The notes under the pieces were generated by a model that saw only the letters and a program-made list of their open reading frames with translations, was not told where the DNA came from and searched no databases. Positions 43,353-52,071 of a stretch of 64,000 bases of DNA are shown here, one piece after another. Where the stretch lies: the NCBI RefSeq assembly GCF_014905135.1, contig NZ_CP041406.1:806001-870000 (forward strand), in the 5' to 3' direction. Origin of the DNA: Sulfurimonas paralvinellae. Its GTDB lineage: Bacteria; Campylobacterota; Campylobacteria; Campylobacterales; Sulfurimonadaceae. The stretch's first letter is position 1. Each line of letters starts with the position of its first letter. Both the position numbers and the translations under genes were made by a program.

Positions 43353-44142
43353 GTTCGATGTGGTAACTCTCTTGATAATTGATAAAATTGAAGAATTTTG
43401 AGAGCTTTTCATCCTTGATGGCATCACTGAGCTCTTTACACATCTCTTTTGCAGCTTCTTCTTCGGCAATACCGTCTTTGACGAACTTGTCCAGGTCTTT
43501 GACGACATAGGTCATTTCATGCAGCTCACGCGGCAGTGCCAAAATGCCAAGTCGTGCCATCATATTGCCAAATGATTTCAAGTGAAAGTGTGATTCATCT
43601 ACAAGGTCCTGAAATACGTTGAAATGCAATACATTGTCAGTTCGTGCCTGCATATAGGCATAAACAAGAATAAGTTCATACTCTTTGTATGACTCTTCAA
43701 ACAAAAAGAGTGTCAAGGCATCAATTTGAGCCTGATCGAGATCTTCCCATTTGCGCTGCATATTAAAGGCAGTTACCTCAGCGTCATTTGTTTTGTCAGA
43801 TAGAAGTTCCGAGATGTATTGCAAAAGATAGGCATCATCTGTTGTCATACGTTCACCCAAGATACTTTCAGGGTAAATTTTGCCGGCAGACTCGAGCGTG
43901 TTTTTAAGAGCCGCCAAGATATCAAAATTGCTTTCTCTTTTGAAAAGCTGCATATCTCTGTCGTAGTTGTAATCATCGCCATTTTCTAAAATCGACTCTC
44001 CAAGCCATTTCATATGTCGAAAAGCGATCTGAGAAAAATCATAGAGACGTGACTTAATGGCTTCATCATTGATGGCAAAAGATGCAAAGAGGATCTCAAG
44101 CCACAGCTCATGTTTTGTTTGATATAGTCTATTTTTCATCAT
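43333..44142 (-). CDS. unknown, ferritin-like four-helix protein
   Basis: 269 residues, all helical. Acidic and His pairs recur in the order of diiron helices: FRHMKWLGESI near 48, LFLFEESYKEYELILVYAYM near 146-165, DESHFHLKSFGNM near 182-194 and QESYHIELMKKLL at the end. The E..H spacings suggest a ferritin-like diiron carboxylate fold, which is my inference. It overlaps by 14 bases the NifU/IscU-like gene upstream and shares its transcript, so a part in iron or Fe-S handling is likely. Confidence 0.6.
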   Translation of the reverse strand: MMKNRLYQTKHELWLEILFASFAINDEAIKSRLYDFSQIAFRHMKWLGESILENGDDYNYDRDMQLFKRESNFDILAALKNTLESAGKIYPESILGERMTTDDAYLLQYISELLSDKTNDAEVTAFNMQRKWEDLDQAQIDALTLFLFEESYKEYELILVYAYMQARTDNVLHFNVFQDLVDESHFHLKSFGNMMARLGILALPRELHEMTYVVKDLDKFVKDGIAEEEAAKEMCKELSDAIKDEKLSKFFNFINYQESYHIELMKKLL

Positions 44143-44602
44143 TTTCTCCTTCTTGTTCGGGAATTTCGCAGCTCTCTTTCATTTTAAGTACATGGAGTTC
44201 TTCATCCGCACCATTGTCTCTGTTTTCTTTGTTTTTCAAAGAAGCTATAAATGCCGTAAATACAATGTCGGCACAGACTTGCTGTTTAGGAGAGAGTTTT
44301 CCAAGTTTTTCATGCATTTTTTGCACTGCCTGCTGCGCATAATCAAGATCATTACCTAGAATCATCTCCGTAAACATAGAGCCGATAACAACAGTGTCCT
44401 GACAGCCGTTCGTTGCATATTTTACATCTTTAATAAGCTCATTGTCTAGTTTTGTATAGAAAATGACATACTCTCCCGTCTTTTCATCGAGTGCAACACC
44501 GACACCGTCAGCATCATCGAGTTTACCATAGTTCTTTGGATACATAAGATGCTCCAGAGCTTCCGGACTCATTCCCTCCGGCATTTTGACATCTTCAAAC
44601 AT
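44129..44602 (-). CDS. IscU/NifU N-terminal-like scaffold lacking one Cys ligand
   Basis: 157 residues. The start HLMYPKNYGKLDDADGVGVA corresponds to the IscU start. Cys is kept at TNGCQDTVVIGSMFTEM near 66-82 and QVCADIVFTAF near 107-117, two of the three cluster ligands. The first ligand position (usual ACGD) reads GEYVIFY here. It may be a Fe-S carrier or assembly partner rather than the primary scaffold. It is followed on the same strand by the ferritin-like gene. Confidence 0.75.
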   Translation of the reverse strand: MFEDVKMPEGMSPEALEHLMYPKNYGKLDDADGVGVALDEKTGEYVIFYTKLDNELIKDVKYATNGCQDTVVIGSMFTEMILGNDLDYAQQAVQKMHEKLGKLSPKQQVCADIVFTAFIASLKNKENRDNGADEELHVLKMKESCEIPEQEGENDEK

Positions 44603-44616
44603 ACTTCATATCTCCT

Positions 44617-45327
44617 TTAGTATTTTATTTTAGCAAGGTAAAGCCCGTTTGGAGGGGCAGAATCTACCTTGTGATTTGTATGGGTTAACTTTTGCAACAG
44701 TTGTTCTTCAGTGAGTTTGAACAGTGAACCGACCATCATACGAATCTGACTGCGTAAAAAACCGTTTGCCTCGAAGTTGAGTATTATATACCCTTTATGC
44801 TTATATGCAAAAGCTTTGTAGATGAAACGTACAGTCGTTTTTTCATCGCTGCCGTTTTTTTTAAAATGTTTGAAGTCGTGTTCACCGATAAAATGCTGCA
44901 TTTTTTTATTTAATGATGCAATATTAATCTTTTTCGTGATCGAAGTAACAAAATCTGCTTCAAAAGGTGTTACTGCGCTATTTTTGATTATGTAGCGGTA
45001 AACTCTTTTTTTTGTGCTGTAGCGTGCATGAAAATCATCATTGACCTCTTTTACCATACGAACACGGATGGAAGAGGGGAGCATGAAATTGAGTACGCGC
45101 TTAAGCTTTGTTGTGTCAGTCCAATAGGGCGGCAGGTCAAAATGGCATACTTGCCCGGTCGCATGAACCCCTTTGTCCGTTCGACCGCTGGCGATAACTC
45201 GCTGCTCGATTCCAAGCTCTTTGAGCGCTTTTTCAAATACCCCGAAGATGGTATTTGTAAAATCTCTTTGAACTTGAGAGCCAAGATAGTGTGTGCCGTT
45301 ATAGGCTAAAGTGACTGCAACTCGCAT
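44617..45327 (-). CDS. truA: tRNA pseudouridine38-40 synthase
   Basis: 236 residues. The N-terminus VTLAYNGTHYLGSQVQRDFT, then SGRTDKGVHATGQVCHFDLP near 47-66 with the catalytic Asp, and the late NGFLRSQIRMMVGSLFKL segment are TruA signatures. It makes pseudouridine at positions 38-40 of the tRNA anticodon stem. Its start shares a base with the stop of the permease gene upstream. Confidence 0.95.
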   Translation of the reverse strand: MRVAVTLAYNGTHYLGSQVQRDFTNTIFGVFEKALKELGIEQRVIASGRTDKGVHATGQVCHFDLPPYWTDTTKLKRVLNFMLPSSIRVRMVKEVNDDFHARYSTKKRVYRYIIKNSAVTPFEADFVTSITKKINIASLNKKMQHFIGEHDFKHFKKNGSDEKTTVRFIYKAFAYKHKGYIILNFEANGFLRSQIRMMVGSLFKLTEEQLLQKLTHTNHKVDSAPPNGLYLAKIKY

Positions 45328-46346
45328 CAGAACTTTTTAACGATGGTTTTTCTATAGTACATATAGCTGACTCCAAGCCAAAAGAGAGCAACGGCAGGAA
45401 TAGTGTAAAAGCCAAGATGCTTTTCAACTGCCAAAAGACCTGCGTAGAAAAAAAGAATTGTTAAAAACATATAGAGATATATCTTTGATTTTTGATGCCT
45501 GACTTGAACGATACCGAAACTGACAACTAGAAAAAGAGTTAAAACAGGAAAAAGGCTCATGAGCGTATTTCGTATCATCAGGTGTTTTTTTCGCCCTTCC
45601 AGCTTTTCTTCGAACCAGTATTGCAGTGGTTTTTTGTAGTTTATCAAGTCAGTTTTCATTGTGTCATTGATAAACATCGTTTTAAAGTTGATTTGTGAAA
45701 ATTTTTCTGTAGAGTAACTGTAGCCTTGCCCATTTGTCAGTTTGAGGCGTAGAATTCCTGCATCATTGATGACCTGCGCTTTTTTTGCAGCAATGAGGAT
45801 CTCTTCTTTTTGTTTTTTATTGAACAAAAAGACCTTTTCAAAACTGCCGTCTTTATTCTTTTTTCCAAGGTACAAAAGCCAGTCTCCAAAACTGTTCCCG
45901 AATTCACTTGCTGAAAGGTTGAATTTGGCTTCACTCTTTTTGTATGAGATGAAATTCTTGGAAAGTACTGTCGCATGTGGAGTGATGATGATGAAATTAA
46001 AAAACATAACAGCACTGAGCAGTATTGCAGGCCAAAAGAATGTACGGACAATAAAAGCTGGTTTGATGCCAAGTGCAAACAATACAATAACCTCGTTATC
46101 GTTTGATAGCTTAAAGAGTGAGAGCGTCGCAGCCACAAAAAAAGTTATTGGGAGTGTATAAAACAGAAGTTGCGGCAGAATAAAGATATAAAGTTTTGTC
46201 ATTTCCCAGATAGTCAACTGAATAATTGCTGTATATGCTGCAAGCTTGATGAGAAAAATAACAGATGCAATGGCAAAGAGCGGCACAAAAATAGAGAGAA
46301 AAAGAGCTGAGAAATTGTTGAGTATGTACTTTCTGAGACGTTTCAT
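45327..46346 (-). CDS. LptF/LptG (YjgP/YjgQ) family permease
   Basis: 339 residues. Membrane helices lie near 13-33, 54-78 and 98-120, a beta-jellyroll periplasmic domain near 130-250, then three further helices near 260-335. This is the LptF/G layout of the ABC exporter that pulls lipopolysaccharide from the inner membrane. Which of F or G cannot be told without comparison. It overlaps both neighbours by one base, forming a tight run coaBC-uppS-pilD-lpt-truA. Confidence 0.85.
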   Translation of the reverse strand: MKRLRKYILNNFSALFLSIFVPLFAIASVIFLIKLAAYTAIIQLTIWEMTKLYIFILPQLLFYTLPITFFVAATLSLFKLSNDNEVIVLFALGIKPAFIVRTFFWPAILLSAVMFFNFIIITPHATVLSKNFISYKKSEAKFNLSASEFGNSFGDWLLYLGKKNKDGSFEKVFLFNKKQKEEILIAAKKAQVINDAGILRLKLTNGQGYSYSTEKFSQINFKTMFINDTMKTDLINYKKPLQYWFEEKLEGRKKHLMIRNTLMSLFPVLTLFLVVSFGIVQVRHQKSKIYLYMFLTILFFYAGLLAVEKHLGFYTIPAVALFWLGVSYMYYRKTIVKKF

Positions 46347-47167
46347 CAGTAGCTTGCCTTGATATAATCCATAATCTGTGAATCAAAAAGAAAAACGATG
46401 AATGTCGCAATCGCTAAAAAAGGTACGAAAGGAACACGTTGCTCCTCAGCTGAACGTCCAAGCATAATAACCATAACAGGCAGAGCCAAAAGAGCTGATA
46501 AAAAGATAGCGACAAGACCGAGCTTGATACCAAGAAGTGCTCCCATTGTGGCAGCTACCATAATGTCACCTTCACCCATGGCTTCTATAAAAGGTGTTCT
46601 ATCATAGTGCTTGTTCCATGAAGTTTTTGTCTTTTTACCTGCTCGAAAAACTGAGGAAGTCAAATAGTATGAGAGGGCAAAGCGTAACAGAGTGAATCCC
46701 CCGGCAAAAAGAAGTGCATTTTGAAAATTCTCTGCCACTCCGTGAACATTCCAAGCTCCAAAAACTGCAAAAAAGATAGCAAGAAGATTTAATGAATCGG
46801 GAATCATTTTGTATCGAAAGTCGATGACTGAAAGGGCAAGTAGCATTAAAAAGCTCATACCGATGAAAAATGAGGCAAAAGAGATGCTGTATTTCGCAGC
46901 GATAGCAAGAAAGATAAGAGCGGAGACAAGTTCAACAACAGGGTATTGGATAGAGATAGGTGTCTTGCAGTAAGCACATTTTCCACGCAGAAACAACCAG
47001 GAAAGCAGGGGAATATTATGCCAAGGTTTTAGTTTTTCGCCGCAGTTGGTACAATGTGAAGCACCAAAAACGATGCTTTCCCCTTGTGGTATTCTAAGAA
47101 TAACTACATTTAAAAACGAACCAATCAGCAGCCCTAAGATAAAAGCCAGTAGTAAATTATATTCCAT
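46346..47167 (-). CDS. pilD: prepilin peptidase (A24 family, PilD/type 4)
   Basis: 273 residues. It has an N-terminal membrane helix, then a zinc-binding pair of CxxC motifs (CTNCGEK and CAYCKTP near 40-65). The catalytic Asp residues are in DFRYKMIPD near 114 and GEGDIMVAATMG near 200. Eight hydrophobic helices are expected. It cleaves and N-methylates type IV pilin-like signal peptides. No pilin genes are in the window. Confidence 0.9.
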   Translation of the reverse strand: MEYNLLLAFILGLLIGSFLNVVILRIPQGESIVFGASHCTNCGEKLKPWHNIPLLSWLFLRGKCAYCKTPISIQYPVVELVSALIFLAIAAKYSISFASFFIGMSFLMLLALSVIDFRYKMIPDSLNLLAIFFAVFGAWNVHGVAENFQNALLFAGGFTLLRFALSYYLTSSVFRAGKKTKTSWNKHYDRTPFIEAMGEGDIMVAATMGALLGIKLGLVAIFLSALLALPVMVIMLGRSAEEQRVPFVPFLAIATFIVFLFDSQIMDYIKASY

Positions 47168-47844
47168 TATTTCAATCCCCCAAATCTTCGCTCGACTTTT
47201 TTAAATTTTTTGATGATTTTTTCCAGTTCTTTAATAGAAAAATCAGGCCAGAGTGTATCGACAAAGAAAAGTTCGGCATAGGCCGCCTGCCAAAGTAAAA
47301 AATTTGAGAGACGTTTGTCTCCTCCGGTTCTTATCAACATATCGACATTATGATTACAGTCAAGTGCATTTGAAAGCATCTGTGCAGTGATGTCGGATTC
47401 AGTATGTCTTAGTTTGTTTACTGCACGCACTATTTCATCCTGTGCTCCGTAGTTCAGTGCCAATGACTGCACAAGACCGTCACAGTGTGCTGTCTTTTCT
47501 TGAACTGTAATGATCGTTTTTTGCAGTGATTTGGAAAAAGCGCGAATATCACCGATAGGTTCAAAACGGACATTATTTTTAAGATAAACCTCAAGTTCAT
47601 TTTTCAGATAATTATCAAGCAGTTTCATTAAAAACTCAACTTCAAGTCGAGGCCGTTTCCAGTTCTCAGTAGAGAATGCATAGAGCGTGAGACGTTCTAT
47701 CTCTTCATTGTTTGAGCAGTATGTTGTTATCTCTTTGACAATCTTGGCACCGGCTTCATGACCTTTTACACGTTTTTTTCCCTGCAGTTCTGCCCAGCGC
47801 CCGTTGCCGTCCATAATAATTGCTATATGTTTTGCTGCATTCAT
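47167..47844 (-). CDS. uppS: isoprenyl (undecaprenyl) diphosphate synthase
   Basis: 225 residues. The N-terminal IAIIMDGNGRWAELQGKKR with the catalytic Asp near residue 12, the FSTENWKRP segment near 73 and the C-terminal LIRTGGDKRLSNFLLWQAAY are the cis-prenyltransferase signatures. It makes the C55 lipid carrier for peptidoglycan and O-chain synthesis. It starts just after the coaBC stop. Confidence 0.95.
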   Translation of the reverse strand: MNAAKHIAIIMDGNGRWAELQGKKRVKGHEAGAKIVKEITTYCSNNEEIERLTLYAFSTENWKRPRLEVEFLMKLLDNYLKNELEVYLKNNVRFEPIGDIRAFSKSLQKTIITVQEKTAHCDGLVQSLALNYGAQDEIVRAVNKLRHTESDITAQMLSNALDCNHNVDMLIRTGGDKRLSNFLLWQAAYAELFFVDTLWPDFSIKELEKIIKKFKKVERRFGGLK

Positions 47845-49122
47845 TTAGTACTCTTGAAGTTCTTTTGCATTGTTGAGAATTTCAAAAGAGACGTTCAATT
47901 TGTCATTTTTTGCAATTGAAGTTACTTGCTCTTTTGTTATAAACTCAATGGCGTTGCTGTCGGAGCCAAAACTTGATGAATTCTCTAAAATATTCAGACA
48001 GACTGCATCAAGATTTTTAGCCTGCAACATTTTTCCTGCATTGTCGATGGCTGAGAGTGCATTCATTTCAGCTTTGAAACCGATCACTGTTATGCCGTCT
48101 TTGTCAATAGAACTTAAAATGTCAATGTTCTTTTTTAGAGATAAAGACCATTCGTCTCCCAGAATTTCTTTTTTCAGTTTGCCCTCTTGTGTAAATTTTG
48201 GAACATAGTCACTGACAGCAGCAGCCATAAAAAGATAAGGTCGTTTTTCTATAAGATGAATGTGTTCATCACGCATAAGTGTCGGTTTTGAAAGTTTTGG
48301 TTTTTTAGCGATGCGGATAGAGTCTGTAAGGTACTCCAGCATCTCCTGAGAACTCTCCACATCGATTTTATGCATATTTGTCGGCAGGTCTGTATCAAAT
48401 CGTGTTGTTATGAGGTTGACATCTGCACCTTTTAGATAGAGTGCCGTAGCTAAAGCAGAAGCCATTTTACCACTGGAAAAATTAGAGAGATAACGTACTT
48501 CATCGATCTTCTCAATGGTACCGCCGCCTGTTACAATGACGCGTCTGTCGACCCAAAATTCATCTTTTAGCAACTCACGTGCACTTTGGTAAAAAATGTC
48601 AAGCGGTTCAGCCATAGCACCATCACCTGTCGTCTTACATGCAAGCTCTTTTACCTGTGTATCGAGAATTGTATAGTTGGCAATACCAAGCATTTTAAAA
48701 TTTGCTTGTGTGATTGGGTTTTGGAGCATATTGGTATTTGCCGAAGGAGCAAGAATTTTCATACCGGAGTAAGCTAAAGCACATTGTAACAGGATGTTGT
48801 CAGCAATGGCGTTGGCAAGTTTGGCAACAGTGTTTGCCGTTGCGGGTGCAATTACCATCAGGTCCGCCCATTGTGTGATCTTAATATGGTTAAAGTCAGT
48901 TGACCAGTCTTCATTGGTATCGTCAAGGACTTTCTTGGAAGTGAGTGTCTCAAAGGTGAGTGGTGCTACGAATTTTTTTGCACTCTCACTCATCACGACC
49001 CGCACCTCTGCACCTGCTTTGACAAAAAGTCTGACGAGCTCAAGTGATTTGTAAGCAGCGATAGAACCGGTAACGGCTAAAAGAATTTTTTTATCTTGAA
49101 GTAAGTCATTTGCAATATTCAT
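47845..49122 (-). CDS. coaBC: bifunctional phosphopantothenoylcysteine decarboxylase/synthetase
   Basis: 425 residues. The N-terminal flavoprotein domain (about 10-180) has ILLAVTGSIAAYKSLELVRL and the PASTN-like motif ILAPSANTNMLQNP near 124-137. The C-terminal CoaB domain starts at VIVTGGGTIEKIDEVRYLSN near 195 and has GFKAE near 355. Together they make 4'-phosphopantetheine from 4'-phosphopantothenate, two steps of coenzyme A synthesis. Coding direction and overlaps place it first in the uppS-pilD-lpt-truA run. Confidence 0.93.
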   Translation of the reverse strand: MNIANDLLQDKKILLAVTGSIAAYKSLELVRLFVKAGAEVRVVMSESAKKFVAPLTFETLTSKKVLDDTNEDWSTDFNHIKITQWADLMVIAPATANTVAKLANAIADNILLQCALAYSGMKILAPSANTNMLQNPITQANFKMLGIANYTILDTQVKELACKTTGDGAMAEPLDIFYQSARELLKDEFWVDRRVIVTGGGTIEKIDEVRYLSNFSSGKMASALATALYLKGADVNLITTRFDTDLPTNMHKIDVESSQEMLEYLTDSIRIAKKPKLSKPTLMRDEHIHLIEKRPYLFMAAAVSDYVPKFTQEGKLKKEILGDEWSLSLKKNIDILSSIDKDGITVIGFKAEMNALSAIDNAGKMLQAKNLDAVCLNILENSSSFGSDSNAIEFITKEQVTSIAKNDKLNVSFEILNNAKELQEY

Positions 49123-49357
49123 AAAAATCTTTCTATTTTTTTTGTATTTTACCTAAAAATACTTATATTTGTATTTGCTTTTAACTAAAGGGTGATATTG
49201 AAAACTAGGCACAATTAGGAAAAGCTATTTTGAAAATAACTGTTACGAGAGTATACACTGAACGGAAATATTAACAAATTAAGTACTAGTTGAGAAATAT
49301 TCTATTGTGCTTGCACTACAATGTAAAAAACAGATTAGCAATAAGAAGGTGAAAAAC

Positions 49358-50164
49358 ATGACAAAAACTCTTTTGGCAAATATAGAATCAATTCCGGCAC
49401 TTCCTGAGTCTGTACAGGAAGTTGAAAGAATTTACCATGATTCGGAATCAACATTTGAAGATATGCAAAAAGCAATAGAAAAAGATCCACTTTTGACGGC
49501 AAATATACTTCGCATCGTAAACTCTCCTGCTTATGGGATTAAAAGCAACATTACTGGTGTTAAACAGGCAATTTCATTGCTAGGTAAAGATGCTGTGCGT
49601 ACTTTTGTGCTTGCAAGTGCAGTAGATTCAAATTTTGAGATAGATCTTTCACCATACAATATGACAAAAGAGGAGTTTGCACTTGCCTGTGATAGACAGC
49701 TCTCTTTAACGATAAATTGGCTCATTCGTAAAGAATCCAAAAATCTTGCCATTTTGGCACCGGCAGCGTTTTTAGTTGACATCGGTCGTGTTATTATTGC
49801 TAAAACACTTGTCGAAGATGATAAGGTAGATATCATTCAGCAGGCACTCTTAGCAGGTGAAGATATCTCTAGTGCAGAAAAAACTGCTTGTGGAGCGCAA
49901 ACTACGGATGTTACTGCAACACTTTTTCATAAATGGGGCCTTGATCCTGAGGTCGTTCATATTATTCGTTACAGTGATGATCCGGAAGGAACTGGACCTG
50001 AGGAACAAAGAATGGCGGCAGAATTAAAAGCTGTGCGTGAGACGGTTATGCCAAACGGTGAGATCACGGATGAGTCTATCGAGACAGCAAAAGAGACAAT
50101 AGAAGAGTTTGATCTTGATCTGGAGTCATACGAAAAAGCACTTGAAAAAATTTTAGAGGCTTAA
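49358..50164 (+). CDS. HDOD-domain signalling protein
   Basis: 268 residues from the ATG at 49358, which follows GAAGGTG; an upstream ATG at 49307 adds 17 unconvincing residues. The HDOD domain starts with IESIPALPESVQEVERI and has LTANILRIVNSPAYG and ITGVKQAISLLGKDAVRTFV. The fold resembles an HD phosphohydrolase, but HDOD proteins lack the metal His-Asp pairs and usually act in signalling. The C-terminal 45 residues are acidic. It has its own 235-base upstream region with A/T-rich promoter-like sequence. Confidence 0.85.
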   Translation: MTKTLLANIESIPALPESVQEVERIYHDSESTFEDMQKAIEKDPLLTANILRIVNSPAYGIKSNITGVKQAISLLGKDAVRTFVLASAVDSNFEIDLSPYNMTKEEFALACDRQLSLTINWLIRKESKNLAILAPAAFLVDIGRVIIAKTLVEDDKVDIIQQALLAGEDISSAEKTACGAQTTDVTATLFHKWGLDPEVVHIIRYSDDPEGTGPEEQRMAAELKAVRETVMPNGEITDESIETAKETIEEFDLDLESYEKALEKILEA

Positions 50165-50653
50165 AATCTCTTCAAAAGCTGTTTTATATCTTTGCAGCTT
50201 CTCTTCAAACTTCATACTTGCGTGAGCAGGTGAAGTTGATGGCAGTGTTACTCTCTTAATTGGTAGATATTTATATTTTTTATTAAAAATTTGTTCTGCT
50301 TTTTTCCCTGTAAATAGAATTAGTTCTATATTTGGATACTTTTGCAAAAGTGTTTTAAAATCATTGACTTCTATATTTTTCAAGTTTGTATCACTTGAAT
50401 TCCCTTTTTCTCTCTGCAGGCTTTTAGCGCTGTCAAAGAGTGCTAAATGATGCTTTTTACAAAGGGCAGTTTTTTTCTCTTTTGTAGTTGCTTTTTCATT
50501 GAATATCTGCGAGAGAATAGGCCAGAACTGGTTGCGTGGATGGGCATAGTAGAAGCCTTCTTCCAAAGATTTGATACTTGGAAAAGAGCCCAGTATCAAA
50601 ATTTTGGAATCAGGAAAAATAACAGGCTTTAGCGTATGCTGTTCAAGTGTCAC
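50153..50653 (-). CDS. DNA-deoxyinosine glycosylase-like (Mug/UDG superfamily) protein
   Basis: 166 residues. The active-site strand ILILGSFPSIKSLEEGFYYA near 13-32, then HPRNQFWPILSQIFNE near 33-48, and the late motif LPSTSPAHASMKFEEK near 139-154 match the TIGR04274-type hypoxanthine-DNA glycosylases. It would remove deaminated adenine from DNA. It overlaps glmU by 4 bases at its start and the HDOD gene by 12 bases at its end. Confidence 0.85.
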   Translation of the reverse strand: MTLEQHTLKPVIFPDSKILILGSFPSIKSLEEGFYYAHPRNQFWPILSQIFNEKATTKEKKTALCKKHHLALFDSAKSLQREKGNSSDTNLKNIEVNDFKTLLQKYPNIELILFTGKKAEQIFNKKYKYLPIKRVTLPSTSPAHASMKFEEKLQRYKTAFEEILSL

Positions 50654-51963
50654 GTATCTTGTTTTTTCCCGAAAAATTTATAATAAAAATCTTTTACAAG
50701 ACGCATCTTCGTTCTGCTTAGAACGAGATTTCCACTCTCAATAGTTCCGCTTGTAACGGTTGTTCCCGCTGCTATCATCACATCGTCGCCAATGGTTACA
50801 GGTGCTACAAGCTGGCTGTCACTGCCTATAAAAACATTTTTGCCAATAATGGTTTTGTATTTATTGATGCCGTCATAGTTGCAGGTAATTGTTCCCGCAC
50901 CGATATTGGTGCCTTTATCTATATCGGCATCGCCAAGGTAGCTTAAATGTCCTGCTTTGACACCTGTGAGTGTAGCTTTTTTTGTCTCTACAAAGTTGCC
51001 GATGTGAGTGTCTCTTAGCTGCGTGAGAGGGCGTAGGTGTGCCATAGGACCACAGTCTGAGTTTTGCATGATGCTATCTTCTACAACAGATCCGGCTTTT
51101 ATGTGAGAATTGATTATTTTGCTCTCACCTGTAATGCGGCAGTTGTTTTCAACACTGCACTCTCCTTCAAAAACAACACCCTCTTCGATATAGATAGTCT
51201 CAGGAAGCTGCATGCTCACACCGTCTCGCATCCATTGATCTCTTATGCGACGCTGCATAATAACCTCTGCTTCAGCGAGATCTTTTTTAGAATTGACTCC
51301 TTTAAAATGTTCTTCATCGACAAGAAGCGGTACAATGGAACACTCATCCTCATTTGCCATGGCGATAATGTCAGTCAGATAATACTCTTGCTGTGCATTG
51401 TCATTTTCAAGATCGGGAATATAGCGTTCAAGAATAACTTTTGAAAAAGCGTAGATACCGGCATTGACAGTCGTGACATTGAGTTCGGCGTCATCGGCGT
51501 CTTTTTGTTCTACAATATACTCGACATGATTGTTGCGTATGATGACTCTGCCGTAACCGTTAGGATCTTCAAGGTCGAAAATACTCATGATGATATCTGC
51601 TTCAAGTTCTAAAAAACCTTTGAGCGCATCCGCTGTGATGAGCGGCATGTCACCGTTGAGAACGAGGACTTTGTCATATTTTGGTGCGATGTCCATAACA
51701 GCACCACCGGTTCCAGGATAATTTTTGGCATCCTGTTCTATAAAATTGATGTTGTCAAAATAGTGCTGCATTGATTCGATAACAGCATCTTTTTGATGTG
51801 CGACCACAACACTAATGTCATCAGAAAGTTTTTTAGACTCTTTGATGATATGATATAACATCGGTTTTCCACTGATAGAGTGCAATACCTTTGCTTTGTT
51901 TGATTTCATGCGGCTGCCTTTCCCGGCTGCCAAGATTACTATACTTATTTGTTGTTCTGTCAT
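50650..51963 (-). CDS. glmU: bifunctional GlmU: GlcN-1-P acetyltransferase / GlcNAc-1-P uridyltransferase
   Basis: 437 residues. The N-terminal nucleotidyltransferase has LAAGKGSRMKSNKAKVLHSI near 11-30. The C-terminal left-handed beta helix has hexapeptide repeats and the acetyl-CoA site region KATLTGVKAGHLSYLGDADI near 330-349 then NIGAGTITCNYDG. It produces UDP-GlcNAc for peptidoglycan and lipid A. Confidence 0.95.
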   Translation of the reverse strand: MTEQQISIVILAAGKGSRMKSNKAKVLHSISGKPMLYHIIKESKKLSDDISVVVAHQKDAVIESMQHYFDNINFIEQDAKNYPGTGGAVMDIAPKYDKVLVLNGDMPLITADALKGFLELEADIIMSIFDLEDPNGYGRVIIRNNHVEYIVEQKDADDAELNVTTVNAGIYAFSKVILERYIPDLENDNAQQEYYLTDIIAMANEDECSIVPLLVDEEHFKGVNSKKDLAEAEVIMQRRIRDQWMRDGVSMQLPETIYIEEGVVFEGECSVENNCRITGESKIINSHIKAGSVVEDSIMQNSDCGPMAHLRPLTQLRDTHIGNFVETKKATLTGVKAGHLSYLGDADIDKGTNIGAGTITCNYDGINKYKTIIGKNVFIGSDSQLVAPVTIGDDVMIAAGTTVTSGTIESGNLVLSRTKMRLVKDFYYKFFGKKQDT

Positions 51964-52071
51964 AAATGCTCTTTAGGTGAAATAATGGTGTAATTCTATC
52001 ATTTTTTCTTTTACTTAGTATTCATTTTAAAACTGTATAATTGCAAAATTTTATAAAAAGAGAACATTTCC

